Source: Bradyrhizobium forestalis (GTDB taxonomy: Bacteria; Pseudomonadota; Alphaproteobacteria; Rhizobiales; Xanthobacteraceae). Taken from it: a stretch of 64,000 nucleotides of DNA. Below the pieces are notes generated by a model that did no database searches, was not told the DNA's origin, and was given only the letters and a program-made list of their open reading frames with translations. Shown piece by piece: positions 9,219-18,397 of the stretch. A program made the position numbers and the translations under genes. Positions within the stretch are counted from its first letter, which is position 1. Every line of letters starts with the position of its first letter. Where the stretch lies: positions 1-64,000 of the forward strand of contig NZ_PGVG01000019.1 in assembly GCF_002795245.1 (NCBI RefSeq), given 5' to 3'.

Positions 9219-10415
9219 ATGAGCAAGGACAATCTCGCGCGTGTCGCGCAGGACGACATCTATTCTCGTCTCGACAGTGCGATCGAAACAACGGTCAAGC
9301 TCCATGCCGAGCGCAACGACCTCGAAGGCCGATTTCCGAGAGAAAACCTGCAGGCGCTGGCGGCAGCGGGTTGGACGGGAGTTCTCAATGAGCTGCGTTT
9401 CGGCGGGCTTGGGTTGAGTCATGGAGACTTCGCGGAGGCAGCCTATCGTATCGGCCAGCATGATGCTTCGACAGGGCTCGTCTATGTCATGCATGTCGGC
9501 GCGGCCCAGACCATCAACCTGTTCGGCAATGACGATCAAAAGGAGCGTTGGCTCAAGGCGAAGGGCGGCACTCTGCTCGGCACCTATTCGACCAGTGAGC
9601 GGGCCTCCGGTGGGCATTGGTGGTACAATTTCTCGGAAGCCGGACGCGATGGCGAAAACTACGTTCTCAATGCCGAGAAGTCCTTCACGACAAGCTCAGG
9701 CCAGGCCGGCTTTTACGTGGTCCAGACGCGCTCTCCCGGCGCCAAGGACCCGACCGACATCTCTTTCTTCATCGTCGATGGCAAGGCGGCTGGAATCTTG
9801 CCCGGCCGCTGGGACGCGCTGGGCGTCAAGGGAAACCACTCCGGACCGATCCGCTATGCGGGCGTCAAGATTCCGAGTCGCGACCGTCTGGGCGCCGAGG
9901 GACAGGGTAAAGAGATCATCTATGACGGCGTCTCTCCGGTCTATCTCATCGGCCTCGGCGCGGTGTGGGAGGGTGTGGCGCGCGGTGCCCTCAATGCGGC
10001 TGTCGCGCACACATCGAGTTTCGTTCACAAGGACAAGAACAAGAACCTGTCGGACTATCAGGCTATCCGCCAGGAGCTCGGGGCGGCAAAGGTGCTCGTG
10101 GAGACCTTGCGTCCGTGGCGCAACGAACTCGCCGCCAAGCTGGATGAGCTGTGGCGCGCCGGCAAGCCGCAGAGCGAAATTCTGATTCCTCTGACGGAAT
10201 TCAAGGTTCATGCTGCAGAAGTTGCCAATAAGGTGGCCGCCGCGGCGCTGACCGTGACCGGCGGTTACGGCTATCGACGTGGGCCGATCGAACGGTCGTT
10301 TCGGGATGCCCGTGCCGCCATCGCGATGGGTCCCTCCAATGTGATCGCGCGGGACTGGATCGGAAAGGCGCTGGTCGGGTTGCCGCTTGAGCTGTTCTAT
10401 GAGGGTGGCGAATAG
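9219..10415 (+). CDS. Acyl-CoA-dehydrogenase-fold flavoprotein, SfnB/DszC type
   Basis: A 398-aa protein with the acyl-CoA dehydrogenase fold: an N-terminal helical domain (residues 1-110), a middle beta domain with GTYSTSERASGGHW and NAEKSFTTSSGQAGFY, and a C-terminal helical domain with AAALTVTGGYGYRRGP and RDARAAIAMGPSN. Members near SfnB/DszC use reduced flavin or FAD and act on sulfur compounds rather than acyl-CoA esters; the link to sfnG and the importer supports such a role. The ATG has a strong ribosome site (AGAGGAGAA, 8 nt). It is the last intact gene of the cluster; debris begins ~230 bp downstream. Confidence 0.78.
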   Translation: MSKDNLARVAQDDIYSRLDSAIETTVKLHAERNDLEGRFPRENLQALAAAGWTGVLNELRFGGLGLSHGDFAEAAYRIGQHDASTGLVYVMHVGAAQTINLFGNDDQKERWLKAKGGTLLGTYSTSERASGGHWWYNFSEAGRDGENYVLNAEKSFTTSSGQAGFYVVQTRSPGAKDPTDISFFIVDGKAAGILPGRWDALGVKGNHSGPIRYAGVKIPSRDRLGAEGQGKEIIYDGVSPVYLIGLGAVWEGVARGALNAAVAHTSSFVHKDKNKNLSDYQAIRQELGAAKVLVETLRPWRNELAAKLDELWRAGKPQSEILIPLTEFKVHAAEVANKVAAAALTVTGGYGYRRGPIERSFRDARAAIAMGPSNVIARDWIGKALVGLPLELFYEGGE

Positions 10416-10646
10416 ATCGGGCATTTCGACAGAAGGAGAGCAATTTGCAGGCCTTGCCGCGCCAACGGAGGTAAGCGATCAACCATGGAGGGTCAAGAAT
10501 TGCTCGAGAATGCCCGATTCTGAGCGTGCCCGCCGCTTGACCCTGGCTTCGATGCTGGGCGCGGCGATCGCCCAGCGTAGATCTCGAATTCCATTGGCAA
10601 GGTCAACGCCTTATGGTGATTTGCCTGTGACCAAGTGATTTCTTGA

Positions 10647-10934
10647 ATGGGGCAATCCATTTGCATATCTTATTCAGCTCCTCCTTCCTCAGCCTTGAGA
10701 TGCCGCACGCGACTCGCGTTTCGCGCTCCGCGTCTGACTATCGTCGGTCGCGACTTGATCGACAGCATGACAGTCGACATTTCCGGTCTGTCGGATGAGG
10801 CACTCGATCTAGGAAGCCTCGTCGAAGTGATCGGACCTCATCAGACGCTTGTGATGCTGGCGGCTGACGCAGGCACTATCTCTTGCGAGCTTCTCACTGG
10901 CCTCGGTCATCGCTTCCGCAGAGATTATCGTTGA
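10647..10934 (+). pseudogene. C-terminal remnant of alanine racemase (alr/dadX)
   Basis: From about 10722 the frame reads TIVGRDLIDSMTVDISGL..., GSLVEVIGPHQT..., AGTISCELLTGLGHRFRRDY, which is the C-terminal beta domain of PLP-dependent alanine racemase. The N-terminal barrel with the PLP lysine is missing, and the first 25 codons of the open frame do not match the family. The remnant lies 57 bp before a dadA remnant, so the pair descends from a dadX-dadA D-alanine catabolic operon. Confidence 0.75.
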
Positions 10935-10991
10935 CGCTTTTGCCCAAACAACACTCTTCGAGTTCATCAAGCATAACATTGGACCGAAAGA

Positions 10992-11275
10992 ATGAAAGTC
11001 ACTGCCTTAGGCGCGGGCGTTATCGGCGTCACAACCGCATCAGCTTGCGAAGCTCGGGCACGAAGTCGTTGTCGTCGTTAGGCAATCGGGTCCCGCACTG
11101 GAGACCAGTTTTGCGAACGCCGGCGAGGTCTCCTTCGACTACTGTTCGCCGTGGGGTGCCCCCGGGATCCCTGTGAAGGCCGTCAAGTGGATGCTCATGG
11201 GCCACGCGCCATTGATCCTTCGTCCGAAGCTTGATGCAGCCATGCTCTCTTGGCTTTTCCATATGCTAGCGGTTG
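10992..11275 (+). pseudogene. dadA: N-terminal remnant of D-amino-acid dehydrogenase DadA
   Basis: The ATG at 10992 begins KVTALGAGVIGVTTA, the FAD Rossmann motif of DadA. The reading then continues in other frames as QLAKLGHEVVVV and RQSGPALETSFANAGEVS, then SPWGAPGIPVKAVKWMLM and HAPLILRPKLDAAM. At least two small frameshifts (near 11035 and 11080) break it. The similarity stops abruptly near 11275, where a GYF_2 gene fragment on the other strand begins. DadA normally has ~430 residues, so over three quarters is gone. Confidence 0.8.
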
Positions 11276-11434
11276 CCAGTCGGCCAAGCCTTTACGCCAG
11301 ACGGGCTCGATTGTCTGGGTCGCCAAGAGTTCGCGTAGCCTGTCGGCGGGTACAGGGCCTTTGCGTTCGCCGCCCTGTGCATAGAACCATGCTTCGTCGC
11401 TCGTCGCTCGTCGCTCGTCGGTCGTGTCGCTCAT
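11266..11434 (-). pseudogene. N-terminal fragment of a GYF_2 (DUF4339) domain protein
   Basis: The minus-strand frame begins MSDTTDERRATSDE and contains WFYAQGGERKGPVPAD..., TIEPVWRKGLADWQPL, the full pattern of the GYF_2 domain found at the N terminus of many bacterial membrane proteins. After about 55 residues the similarity ends at the junction with the dadA remnant. The start region is built on a short tandem repeat (TCGCTCG/TCGTCGG units at 11398-11432). Confidence 0.65.
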
Positions 11435-11585
11435 TATTGCCCCAGCTTCCTGTGTCTTTGGGACCCAACGGCCTCATTGGTAATCATTCGTCGGAAGCCG
11501 ATCTTTCGCCTCGCCCGAAGCGAATACCGAAATAGGGACATTATAGTGCGTGTTTTAATGGACCGCAAAGCCGTCTGTTCTGCCT

Positions 11586-11845
11586 ATGAAGGCAACGGCT
11601 CTGGTAGCTTGGAATCTCCGGCGGCCGCGCGTGAGGCGCGGGTTGTCCCAGAGGCATTGGCGGTGGACGCTGGTGTGGACCGTTCCTATGTGGGACGGAT
11701 CGAGCGCGGGCTCGAAAACCCGACGGTCGAAACTTTGGACCGGCTGGCCACAGCCTTACAGGCTGTCGTCGCTGAACTGTTGCTCGCGCCCAAGGTTGGC
11801 GAAAAGCCGCCAGCGCCCCTCCGAAAAGGACGCAAGAAGAAGTGA
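11586..11845 (+). pseudogene. Frameshifted XRE-family helix-turn-helix regulator
   Basis: The ATG at 11586 gives MKATALVAWNLRRPRVRRGLSQ, the start of an HTH_3 domain. The rest of the domain (EALAVDAGVDRSYVGRIERG, LENPTVETLDRLATALQ) continues in a different frame to a basic tail, RKGRKKK. One missing base near 11650 (CAGAGG where the family sequence needs CAGGAGG) explains the break. An intact version would be a small Cro/CI-like DNA-binding protein of ~85 residues. A sequencing error is possible, but neighbouring genes show the same kind of decay. Confidence 0.7.
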
Positions 11846-11886
11846 TCTGTCTAACTATTCTGTCGCGTCTTCTCTCAGAGCATTCG

Positions 11887-12207
11887 ATGTCGCGCGTTGT
11901 TGTTCTCGGCCGCTCTATGGCGGGGCGGCGGGAGGTCACGCCGGCACTACGCAACGCATTGACAGTGAAGACCGTTGTTGCACTCACAAAGGCGAATGAG
12001 CGTGCAGTAAAGAACTGGTTTTCCGCTAAGAATGGGACGACAGGAGAACATCTCGTAGACTTGGTTCGCAGTTCTGATGAAGTGCTAGAGGCCGTGCTTT
12101 TAATGTCTGGTCGCCGCGATCTTGTGCTTGCCAAGAAGTTCGGTGACACAAGGGAGACATCTGTGCTACGTCCACGGGAGTGTCGGCAGATTGGTAAGCG
12201 CTTGTAG
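11887..12207 (+). CDS. Hypothetical protein, possibly DNA-binding (106 aa)
   Basis: From ATG 11887 the protein is MSRVVVLGRSM..., with a conserved-looking core TVKTVVALTKANERAVKNWF followed by GTTGEHLVDLVRSSDEVLEAVL. The pattern of two helices around KANERAVKNW suggests a homeodomain-like or XRE-like fold, known in small rhizobial phage or island proteins. It directly follows the broken XRE gene. The last ~15 residues may be out of register with the family. Function unknown. Confidence 0.5.
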   Translation: MSRVVVLGRSMAGRREVTPALRNALTVKTVVALTKANERAVKNWFSAKNGTTGEHLVDLVRSSDEVLEAVLLMSGRRDLVLAKKFGDTRETSVLRPRECRQIGKRL

Positions 12208-12640
12208 AAAGGTTATGCGCACGGCGACGGCCACCGTGTAGCGGCTCGCCTTCGTTACGTAGCGGAACCACGTGATCCGCGAAATGCCGCATGAACATGA
12301 GACCCTCGTGTGCGGATTCCCATGATCGCGCGCAGCTATTCCAATCTGATGCCGCGCAGCATTCCAATCTGATCGCGCGCATGTGAAGCCCCGATCGTTA
12401 AAGGCAATTGGCACTATCGGTAGCCCGTGGTCAAGCGGCGGCCGAAGAGATGGAATTTGCTGAGGAAACGACAAATCCGGCTCTTGGGCAAGAGGTCCTT
12501 GAATGCGTGTACAATGCCAGCGTTAGCGCTCGAACATCCTGACAAGATCAAGATCGTACCGGAGATCGGGCGACGTGGCGACGACCGGGTTGTGAGGACG
12601 GTCCTCGTCACCGCTATTCGGTGCGATGCAAGTCTCCATC
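12208..12640. other. IS-end-like debris, no gene
   Basis: Bases 12322-12378 contain two imperfect copies of GCGCAGC(T)ATTCCAATCTGAT, a pattern that looks like the multiple terminal repeats of an IS21-type element. No transposase frame survives, so it is scored as debris. Confidence 0.35.
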
Positions 12641-13883
12641 ATGAGTTGCATGATGCGCTGCCCTGAACATGCACAAGAAGCTGAAGAAAATGGTCATGAC
12701 CTCATTCCTTCCGATGCGAGAACGAAACTCGTCCTTGCTGCCCTGACCATCGGTGCCTTCGCGGTCGGCCTGGATACTTTTGTCACCATTGGCGCACTTG
12801 GCGTGATCTCTCGTGACCTAACTATTACAACTGGCGCGGCGGGCCGGATCATCTCGATATAAGCAATCTGCTACGCCCTCTTTGCTCCGCTGAATGCCTG
12901 GATGTTCAAAGCCGTTACCCGTCGCGATGTCCAGATCCTGTCCCTCACCATCTTCATCGTCGGCAATCTGGTCTGTGCGATCGCACCCGATTTCATAATC
13001 CTTGCGGCAGGCCGAGCCGTTTCCGCTTATGGCGCGGCGATGTTCACCCCGGCAGCTACCGCGCTGGCTACCGAACTCCTGCCGCCCGCGCGCAGGGGGG
13101 CGCGTTGTCCCTCATCTTCGGTGGCATGACCGTTTCACAGGTTACCGGCGTTCCGGCCACCAGCTGGATCGCAGATGCGATAGGCTGGCGCTATGCCTTC
13201 GTCCTCGTTGTCGTCGCTGGGCTTCTCACTTTGCTGGTCTTCACCTCCATGACGTCTGCGATACCTGCTCAGGCGCCGGAGAATGGAAAAGGTCTTACCT
13301 CGAAAGACTTCCCCAACATCATCTATGGTGTCCTTTCCGTGACACTGTTCGTTGTCGTTTCCGAATTCGTCGTCTATTCCTACATCAGCGTCTTCATCAC
13401 GGGTTCACTGCTTCACGGAGTTCCGCTGCTCTCATCCGCGCTCGTTGCTTATGGTTTCGAAGCGTTGATCGGAAACGCGGCCTGCGGCGTTCTGACCGAT
13501 CGCTTGGGCTCCTACAAGGTCCTCATCGGGGCAGTCACCGCACAATTAATCTTACTGGTAGGACTAGTTGCATTCGGGCGACACGGTTTCCTCACGCTGC
13601 TCATCGCCTTGCTCTGGGGGAACGTGAGTTACATGTATCTTGTCCCCATCCAACACCGACTCCTAGGTTTAGCCGGGGAAAGGTCGAGGCTAGTCCTGGC
13701 GATGAACAGCTCGACCATCTTTGCAGGCATCGCTATCGGCGCGTTTTCGGCGGAATTATCGTCGAGACCAACGGGGTTAAATCCCTTGCCGGGGCGTCCA
13801 TACTGATTGGCCTTGTCGGCCTCGGGCTTGCGGTTGTCTTCGTGCGCGAGGCAGAACCGGCGGAAGCCGCGCGTAGGGCATGA
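12641..13883 (+). pseudogene. Broken MFS transporter gene
   Basis: The translation follows a full drug-type MFS transporter across three frames: membrane segment 1 (LVLAALTIGAFAVGLDTF), a TAA stop at 12860-12862 inside a helix, AICYALFAPLNAWMF, segments to ALATELLPPARRGA, a shift at the G run 13096-13102, then LSLIFGGMTVSQVTGVPATS through most of the C-terminal half, and a second shift near 13752 into GGIIVETNGVKSLAG. One nonsense mutation and two single-base shifts make a working product very unlikely. It would have been a ~400-residue inner-membrane exporter. Confidence 0.8.
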
Positions 13884-14288
13884 ATAGGATGCTGGAAGAC
13901 AACTCGCGGACGTGGGGCGGCACAACAGTTTTGCCGTTGCGAACAAAAGATATCGGAACGCAGACAGCCTAAGGAGGTGCCTAACACGCCGGCGATGACA
14001 TTAGCTGGGGTCGAAGAATGCCAGTCGTATCGGATCTCGTTAGGCACTCGCCGCCACCATGTTGTCATTTGCCGAGAGTAGGCATTCGAAGTCGTGAAAT
14101 CCAATCCACACGGATGATGAAGAGGCCTTAGAATATCGGCCTCCTCTTGAACGCGCCGCAGAGACCCCAGGAGATCGGTCTGTCACTGCCGCGCCGACCG
14201 AGTTTGCGGGTCTGATGTGCTCTGCAGCACGTTGGAGCTCGTCGAGCATCTCACGCAAAAAGTTGTTTTGAGTGGATCTCGAAACCAT
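13884..14288. other. Intergenic region, no gene recognised
   Basis: Only short overlapping open frames with poor composition occur here, between the broken MFS gene and the convergent luciferase-like monooxygenase gene. Confidence 0.4.
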
Positions 14289-15317
14289 TCACCCCTCTGG
14301 GGCGATGAATTCAGAGTGGATCGCAGCTGCCGTGTTAACGGCTGCGTCGACAGGCAGGTTTCCAAATGCGGGCTGGCAAAGAAGATAGTTAGCACCGGCC
14401 TCTTCCAGATGATGAAGAACGGTCTGCCGCACAGAAGCTTGCGTTCCTACGACGCACAATTCACTTTCGATTGCGGCCTCGAAAGTCGGAGGAAGATTGG
14501 CGGGCAGGGATAGGTCGTTCAACTCGTATAAGAACTTAAAGCTGGTGAGCCAGCGTTCGTAAGCTGGTGCGGCGAGCGAATAGGCCTCTGCTTCAGAACG
14601 ACCAATCACGATCATGCGGAGCAAAGCAATAAACCGGTCCCCACCTTCAGCCAGGCGCTTGGTTTTCTCATGAGCGCGAAACACGTCGCTGACTTTGCGA
14701 ACAACAGAAGACGGCCCCACGCACGCAAGGTTTGCGCCATTTGCTGCTGCCCAACTGGCGGACTCTAGCCGATTTGTAGCGACCCATGTCGGAGGGTGCG
14801 GACGCTGGTGGGGCGAAAGGGTCAGAGGAACACCGTCGAGGACAAAATGCTGCCCCCGATAGTTTAGAACTCCGCCATTCATCGCATTAAGAAGGATTTG
14901 GGAAGCTTCTTCGTAACGACTGGGAGCCACATCCGCGTTCACCCCGAAATAAGTTAGTTCCATCGGGAGGGAGCCACGCCCAATACCCACTTCAAGTCTG
15001 CCATTACTCAAGTGATCCAACATGCAGATCTCCTCGAACGCACGCAGCGGGTGATAGAGGTTGAGTAGCATGACCAATTGGCCGACGCGAAGCCGCCGGG
15101 TGCGCTGTATCACGCTGGATAAAAACAGGTTGGGCGAGGGGCTTCGTCCATGGGGTGTACAGTGATGCTCCGCGAGATGATACGCATAGAATCCGAGGCG
15201 ATCGTAGGTCTCGGCCAAGACCAGACGGTCTGCATATTGATCGGCAATACTGCGCCCATCTTCATCAAAATGATCGAAGATGCCGCAAGTCAGATTTGAA
15301 CCAAGGATGTTAGTCAC
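14289..15317 (-). CDS. Luciferase-like (LLM class) flavin-dependent monooxygenase
   Basis: The 342-aa protein has LLM-class features: DQYADRLVLAETYDRLGFYAYHLAEHH near the N terminus, LRVGQLVMLLNLYHPLRAFEE, DHLSNGRLEVGIGRG and PPTWVATNRLESASWAAANG. Such enzymes use FMNH2 or F420 with O2 on small organic substrates; the substrate here is unknown. I take GTG 15317 as start because CTGGAGA lies 9 nt upstream and family similarity begins there; the frame is open for 32 more codons to an ATG at 15413, but that part has poor composition. It is 232 bp downstream of hisC on the same strand and could share its transcript. Confidence 0.8.
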   Translation of the reverse strand: MTNILGSNLTCGIFDHFDEDGRSIADQYADRLVLAETYDRLGFYAYHLAEHHCTPHGRSPSPNLFLSSVIQRTRRLRVGQLVMLLNLYHPLRAFEEICMLDHLSNGRLEVGIGRGSLPMELTYFGVNADVAPSRYEEASQILLNAMNGGVLNYRGQHFVLDGVPLTLSPHQRPHPPTWVATNRLESASWAAANGANLACVGPSSVVRKVSDVFRAHEKTKRLAEGGDRFIALLRMIVIGRSEAEAYSLAAPAYERWLTSFKFLYELNDLSLPANLPPTFEAAIESELCVVGTQASVRQTVLHHLEEAGANYLLCQPAFGNLPVDAAVNTAAAIHSEFIAPEG

Positions 15318-15549
15318 TAGACTATCTCCAGTGTGTGAGGTTGAGGACCGCTGGCTGTCGAAAGCTGAAGCGGCTTGGCGAATGCGTTGCTTTTGATGCA
15401 GGGCCGAGTTCATGCCGCCTGCGGCGATAGCTCTGCGGATCCAGAGCGTACGTCCGACAGCAGATCGAAGAGGCGGCCTGGCGAGGAGCCGGGCGGGCGC
15501 GCCAAACCTTCTTGCTCACGTGCCCGACGGTTGGATGAACATGACGGAC

Positions 15550-16647
15550 TTAAGAGCTGTCTGCTCCCCGACGAATCTTGTCGACGGCCTCAAGAAATGC
15601 GTCCATCTGGTTCCTTGTACCGATGCTAACGCGAATACAATCTTCTAGACCGTCATCCGGAAAGAAGGCGACAAGGATCCCCTGACGCTCCAAAGCGCTC
15701 TGCCACCATTTGCCGTCCCGACCCGCAGGCACACGGGCGAGGAGAAAATTCGCGTGCGAGGGTATTACAGAGAACCCGAACTCGGAGAGCGCGCCCGAGA
15801 CTCGCTGCCGTTCATGCTTGATGTGGTTGTGGTTCTCGTCATAAGCGCGACGATTGGAAAGGACGCTCATGCCAACGGCGTGCCCAATCACATTCATGTT
15901 GAACATATTCTGGATGTTACGAAGCCTCCCAATCAGCTCGGGATGTCCGAACGCGAAGCCAATGCGAATGCCCGCGGTTGCATAGCTCTTGGAGAACGTA
16001 CGCAGAATCAGAAGATTTGAATATCGGTTCACCAGGTGCAGCCCGTTCTCAGGCGCGAAGTCGATATACGCCTCGTCCAGCACGACCAATCGGTCATACT
16101 TCGCGACGAGGCGCTCGATCTCAGCGACTGGCACGAAGGCGCCCGTCGGATTGTTCGGATTTGCCAACAGAATGAATTTGGCATGTCTTGCAGGTCCGAA
16201 GAGAAAGCTGTCGATCGGCAGGCTGTCAAGTTCGTTGCCGCGGACTTCAATAAACTGCGCCCCTTGTAACGAGGCTAGCTTACGGTTGAACGAGAACCCC
16301 GGCGACAACATTGCGATGCTGTCACCCGGAGCAAGAAGAGCTCTATAAATCAGGCTAAGAAGTTCAGATGATCCATTACCAGCCATGACGCGATCCGCGG
16401 ACATGCCATAGGCGGCGGCCGCTGCTTCCCTCAAGGTGATATTGTCATGCTCTGGATACAGGTATTGCCGCTCTAGCGCTGCAATTGCACTTCGCATCAC
16501 AATGCTTGGCAACGGAAATGGATTCTCATTTGCATTTAGCCTCATCAAACAAGCAGCCGGCGCTGGCCGGCCCGCCGGGAGAGCGTCCAATTCGCGAGCG
16601 ATCGGAGTAAGCGATGACAGCAGGCTCGGTATTTTTGCGTCTGTCAT
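15550..16647 (-). CDS. hisC: Histidinol-phosphate-type aminotransferase
   Basis: A 365-aa fold-type I PLP aminotransferase. Visible motifs are LNANENPFPLP (substrate arm, ~37-47), NPNNPTGA (163-170), DEAYIDF (191-197) and TFSKSYATAGIRIG with the PLP lysine at ~220. Full length, typical HisC. In an accessory region next to trpDC and an acyl-CoA ligase it may serve a dedicated aromatic or indole pathway rather than housekeeping histidine synthesis (inference). Copy A of the repeated 34-bp motif lies 610 bp upstream. Confidence 0.85.
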   Translation of the reverse strand: MTDAKIPSLLSSLTPIARELDALPAGRPAPAACLMRLNANENPFPLPSIVMRSAIAALERQYLYPEHDNITLREAAAAAYGMSADRVMAGNGSSELLSLIYRALLAPGDSIAMLSPGFSFNRKLASLQGAQFIEVRGNELDSLPIDSFLFGPARHAKFILLANPNNPTGAFVPVAEIERLVAKYDRLVVLDEAYIDFAPENGLHLVNRYSNLLILRTFSKSYATAGIRIGFAFGHPELIGRLRNIQNMFNMNVIGHAVGMSVLSNRRAYDENHNHIKHERQRVSGALSEFGFSVIPSHANFLLARVPAGRDGKWWQSALERQGILVAFFPDDGLEDCIRVSIGTRNQMDAFLEAVDKIRRGADSS

Positions 16648-17256
16648 GATTGTCTTTCGTTCTCCGGTGAAGAGTTTTGCGCGAGTGGCGCGCCAACGGC
16701 GCCGAAAGCTGGCGGGCTGGGATGTTCGAACTAAGCAGTCTTAGTGGGGTCGAGCGCATCGGGTCAGGCGCCAGCAAAGGTGAGCTGAAGTCACCCGTGC
16801 GGGTGGGCGATCTCGATGCTGTGAGCAGGACGAAACTCAACTGATCTGAACGACCAAGACGCGTTTGCTGTCCGTCGTCTTGAGCTCAGAAGCTATTATT
16901 TTCCGCATCACACAGCTCCGTTGCAAAAGGATCCAGAGATCCAGTTCTTCAACGAGCGACGTTCCAAGCTGGCGGACCCCTTTGATGGCGCTATCGATGT
17001 ATGTTAGCCACGAACGAATGGGTCCGCAGGTCTTGTCGGGCGAAGTCTCTCGTTCAAAGACTGGGGCCGTATCGATCATCCTCGCGCTGTCCAGTACAAT
17101 CCTCTATCCTTCGCTCAAGCAGTTTCCGACCAATCATCCTCGTGGTGCCGAATCTCATCCGTTCTCCCGGCACTCCGTCGAGAAGTGAGCCTCTGAACCC
17201 TAAGCCGCGGCCTAGCTGGAGTTGGTGTGGTGATGCACCACCGCCTCGTTGTCTTA
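16648..17256. other. Region between hisC and motif A; one doubtful small frame
   Basis: The only candidate is an 80-codon minus-strand frame at 16837-17079 (MIDTAPVFERETSP..., ELDLWILLQRSCVMRK). Its composition is acceptable, but no ribosome site or family is seen. If hisC is transcribed from motif A, this would be its leader or a small first gene. Confidence 0.25.
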
Positions 17257-17290
17257 GATCGTACAATTTGACGCCACGTACGATTCAAGC
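17257..17290 (-). promoter_or_regulatory. Repeated 34-bp motif, copy A (upstream of hisC)
   Basis: The plus strand reads GATCGTACAATTTGACGCCA followed by CGTACGATTCAAGC. It shares about 28 of 34 positions with copies at 25639-25670 and 31208-31241. This copy also has a perfect inverted repeat ATCGTAC-N13-GTACGAT. Each copy lies 0.4-0.65 kb upstream of a minus-strand gene set in the same orientation, hence the regulatory guess. Confidence 0.45.
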
Positions 17291-17458
17291 CCCTAGTGCG
17301 CCTTGCAGTCAATTTCCTGGACTCAACCGGATCGAAGGCGTTGGAGTGTATACTGGCGCGTGCGCGACGCCTGCTTCAGCAGAACCAGCACCAACTTGGA
17401 CCGAAAGTCTACTTTGCACGGGCTGGAGGTGGGATCTGTTGAAAGAGCAGGACACACC

Positions 17459-17466
17459 GACCTTAC
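17459..17466. repeat. Target-site duplication of the IS66 element, left copy
   Basis: GACCTTAC directly precedes the IS66 left end GTAAGCGGC. The same 8 bases follow the right end at 20533-20540. Eight bp is the duplication size made by IS66-family transposition. Confidence 0.85.
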
Positions 17467-17551
17467 GTAAGCGGCATGACGCCCCCACCTAGCCATCCTT
17501 CGGCTTGCGCGCAATACAGCCTGGCATGAGCGGTTCGCTGGAGGTGGAACG

Positions 17552-18013
17552 ATGGCAAATGCCATGCTTGATGTCAGACAGGAAGGCGATTCTTATCGTC
17601 GCGTCGAGGTAATCACCGGGGAGCGCCGGCGGCGATGATGGACGGGCGAGGAGAAGGCCCGGATCGCGGCGGAGAGCTTTGAGGAAGGTGCGAACATCTC
17701 CGAGGTGGCGCGACGCAATGGCGTTTTCCGCGGGCTGCTCACGGTGTGGCGACGCCAGGTTGCGACGGTGGTAGTCGGCAAGGCGTCGAGCTTCGTGCCG
17801 ATCCAAATTGGGGCCGAGAGCGACGGCGAGACGGCCGGCGAGGCCGAGCGCAGTTCGCCAGCACAGACGAGGCCTTTGGAGATCGCCGCGCCGCCGGCGA
17901 AGGCCTGCGGAGTGATCGAAATCGAACTGAGTGGGGCGCGCATCCGGGTTGAGCCGGGCGTGGAGCTGGCGACGCTTTTGACGGTGCTGTCGGCGCTTCG
18001 GGGCATCCGTTGA
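17552..18013 (+). pseudogene. IS66 tnpA (orf1) with in-frame stop
   Basis: From ATG 17552 the product MANAMLDVRQEG... reaches a TGA at 17636-17638, then the same frame continues as WTGEEKARIAAESFEEGANI and SEVARRNGVFRGLLTVWRRQ (the helix-turn-helix of IS66 OrfA) to a TGA at 18011-18013. The stop falls inside GGCGGCGATGATGG, where a 3-base duplication would insert TGA. The 102 codons from 17705 remain open. Confidence 0.78.
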
Positions 18014-18035
18014 TTGCGCGCGGTCTGGCCTCAAG

Positions 18036-18362
18036 GTGGTGCTGGCGACACAGCCGGTCGATTTCCGCACGTCGGTGCACACGCTGTCGGCGCTGGTGAG
18101 CGAAGCGCTGCGTGCGAACCCGTATTGTGGCGACGTCTTCGTGTTCCGCAGCAAACGCATGGACAGAGTGAAGCTTTTAGCGTGGGACGGCAGCGGCATG
18201 GTGCTGGTGACGAAGTGGTTGCACCAGGGGCGTTTCACCTGGCCGCCGATCCGCGACGGTGTGGTGCATCTAAGTGCGACGCAGCTCGCGATGCTGCTCG
18301 ACGGACTCGAGTGGACGCGTGTCTCTCCCAAGCCTGCGAAGCAGTCGGCCGTTGTTGGCTGA
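18036..18362 (+). CDS. IS66 TnpB (orf2) accessory protein
   Basis: The 108-aa product VLATQPVDFRTSVHTLSALV..., FRSKRMDRVKLLAWDGSGMV, KWLHQGRFTWPP is the IS66 OrfB family, needed with TnpA and TnpC for transposition. Family members usually begin ~10 residues earlier; bases 18013-18035 do not give that sequence in frame, so the start may be lost or may now be the GTG at 18036. Confidence 0.7.
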   Translation: MVLATQPVDFRTSVHTLSALVSEALRANPYCGDVFVFRSKRMDRVKLLAWDGSGMVLVTKWLHQGRFTWPPIRDGVVHLSATQLAMLLDGLEWTRVSPKPAKQSAVVG

Positions 18363-18397
18363 GAGGTGAGGATTTCGCTGGAGCATGGAGTGGGCGC

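Noticed and set aside
6994..9291. 765-codon open frame on the minus strand
   Set aside because: It lies antisense to the binding-protein and LivF genes, both with clear motifs. Its composition (Arg/His/Asp-rich, no domains) is that of the shadow of GC-rich coding DNA.
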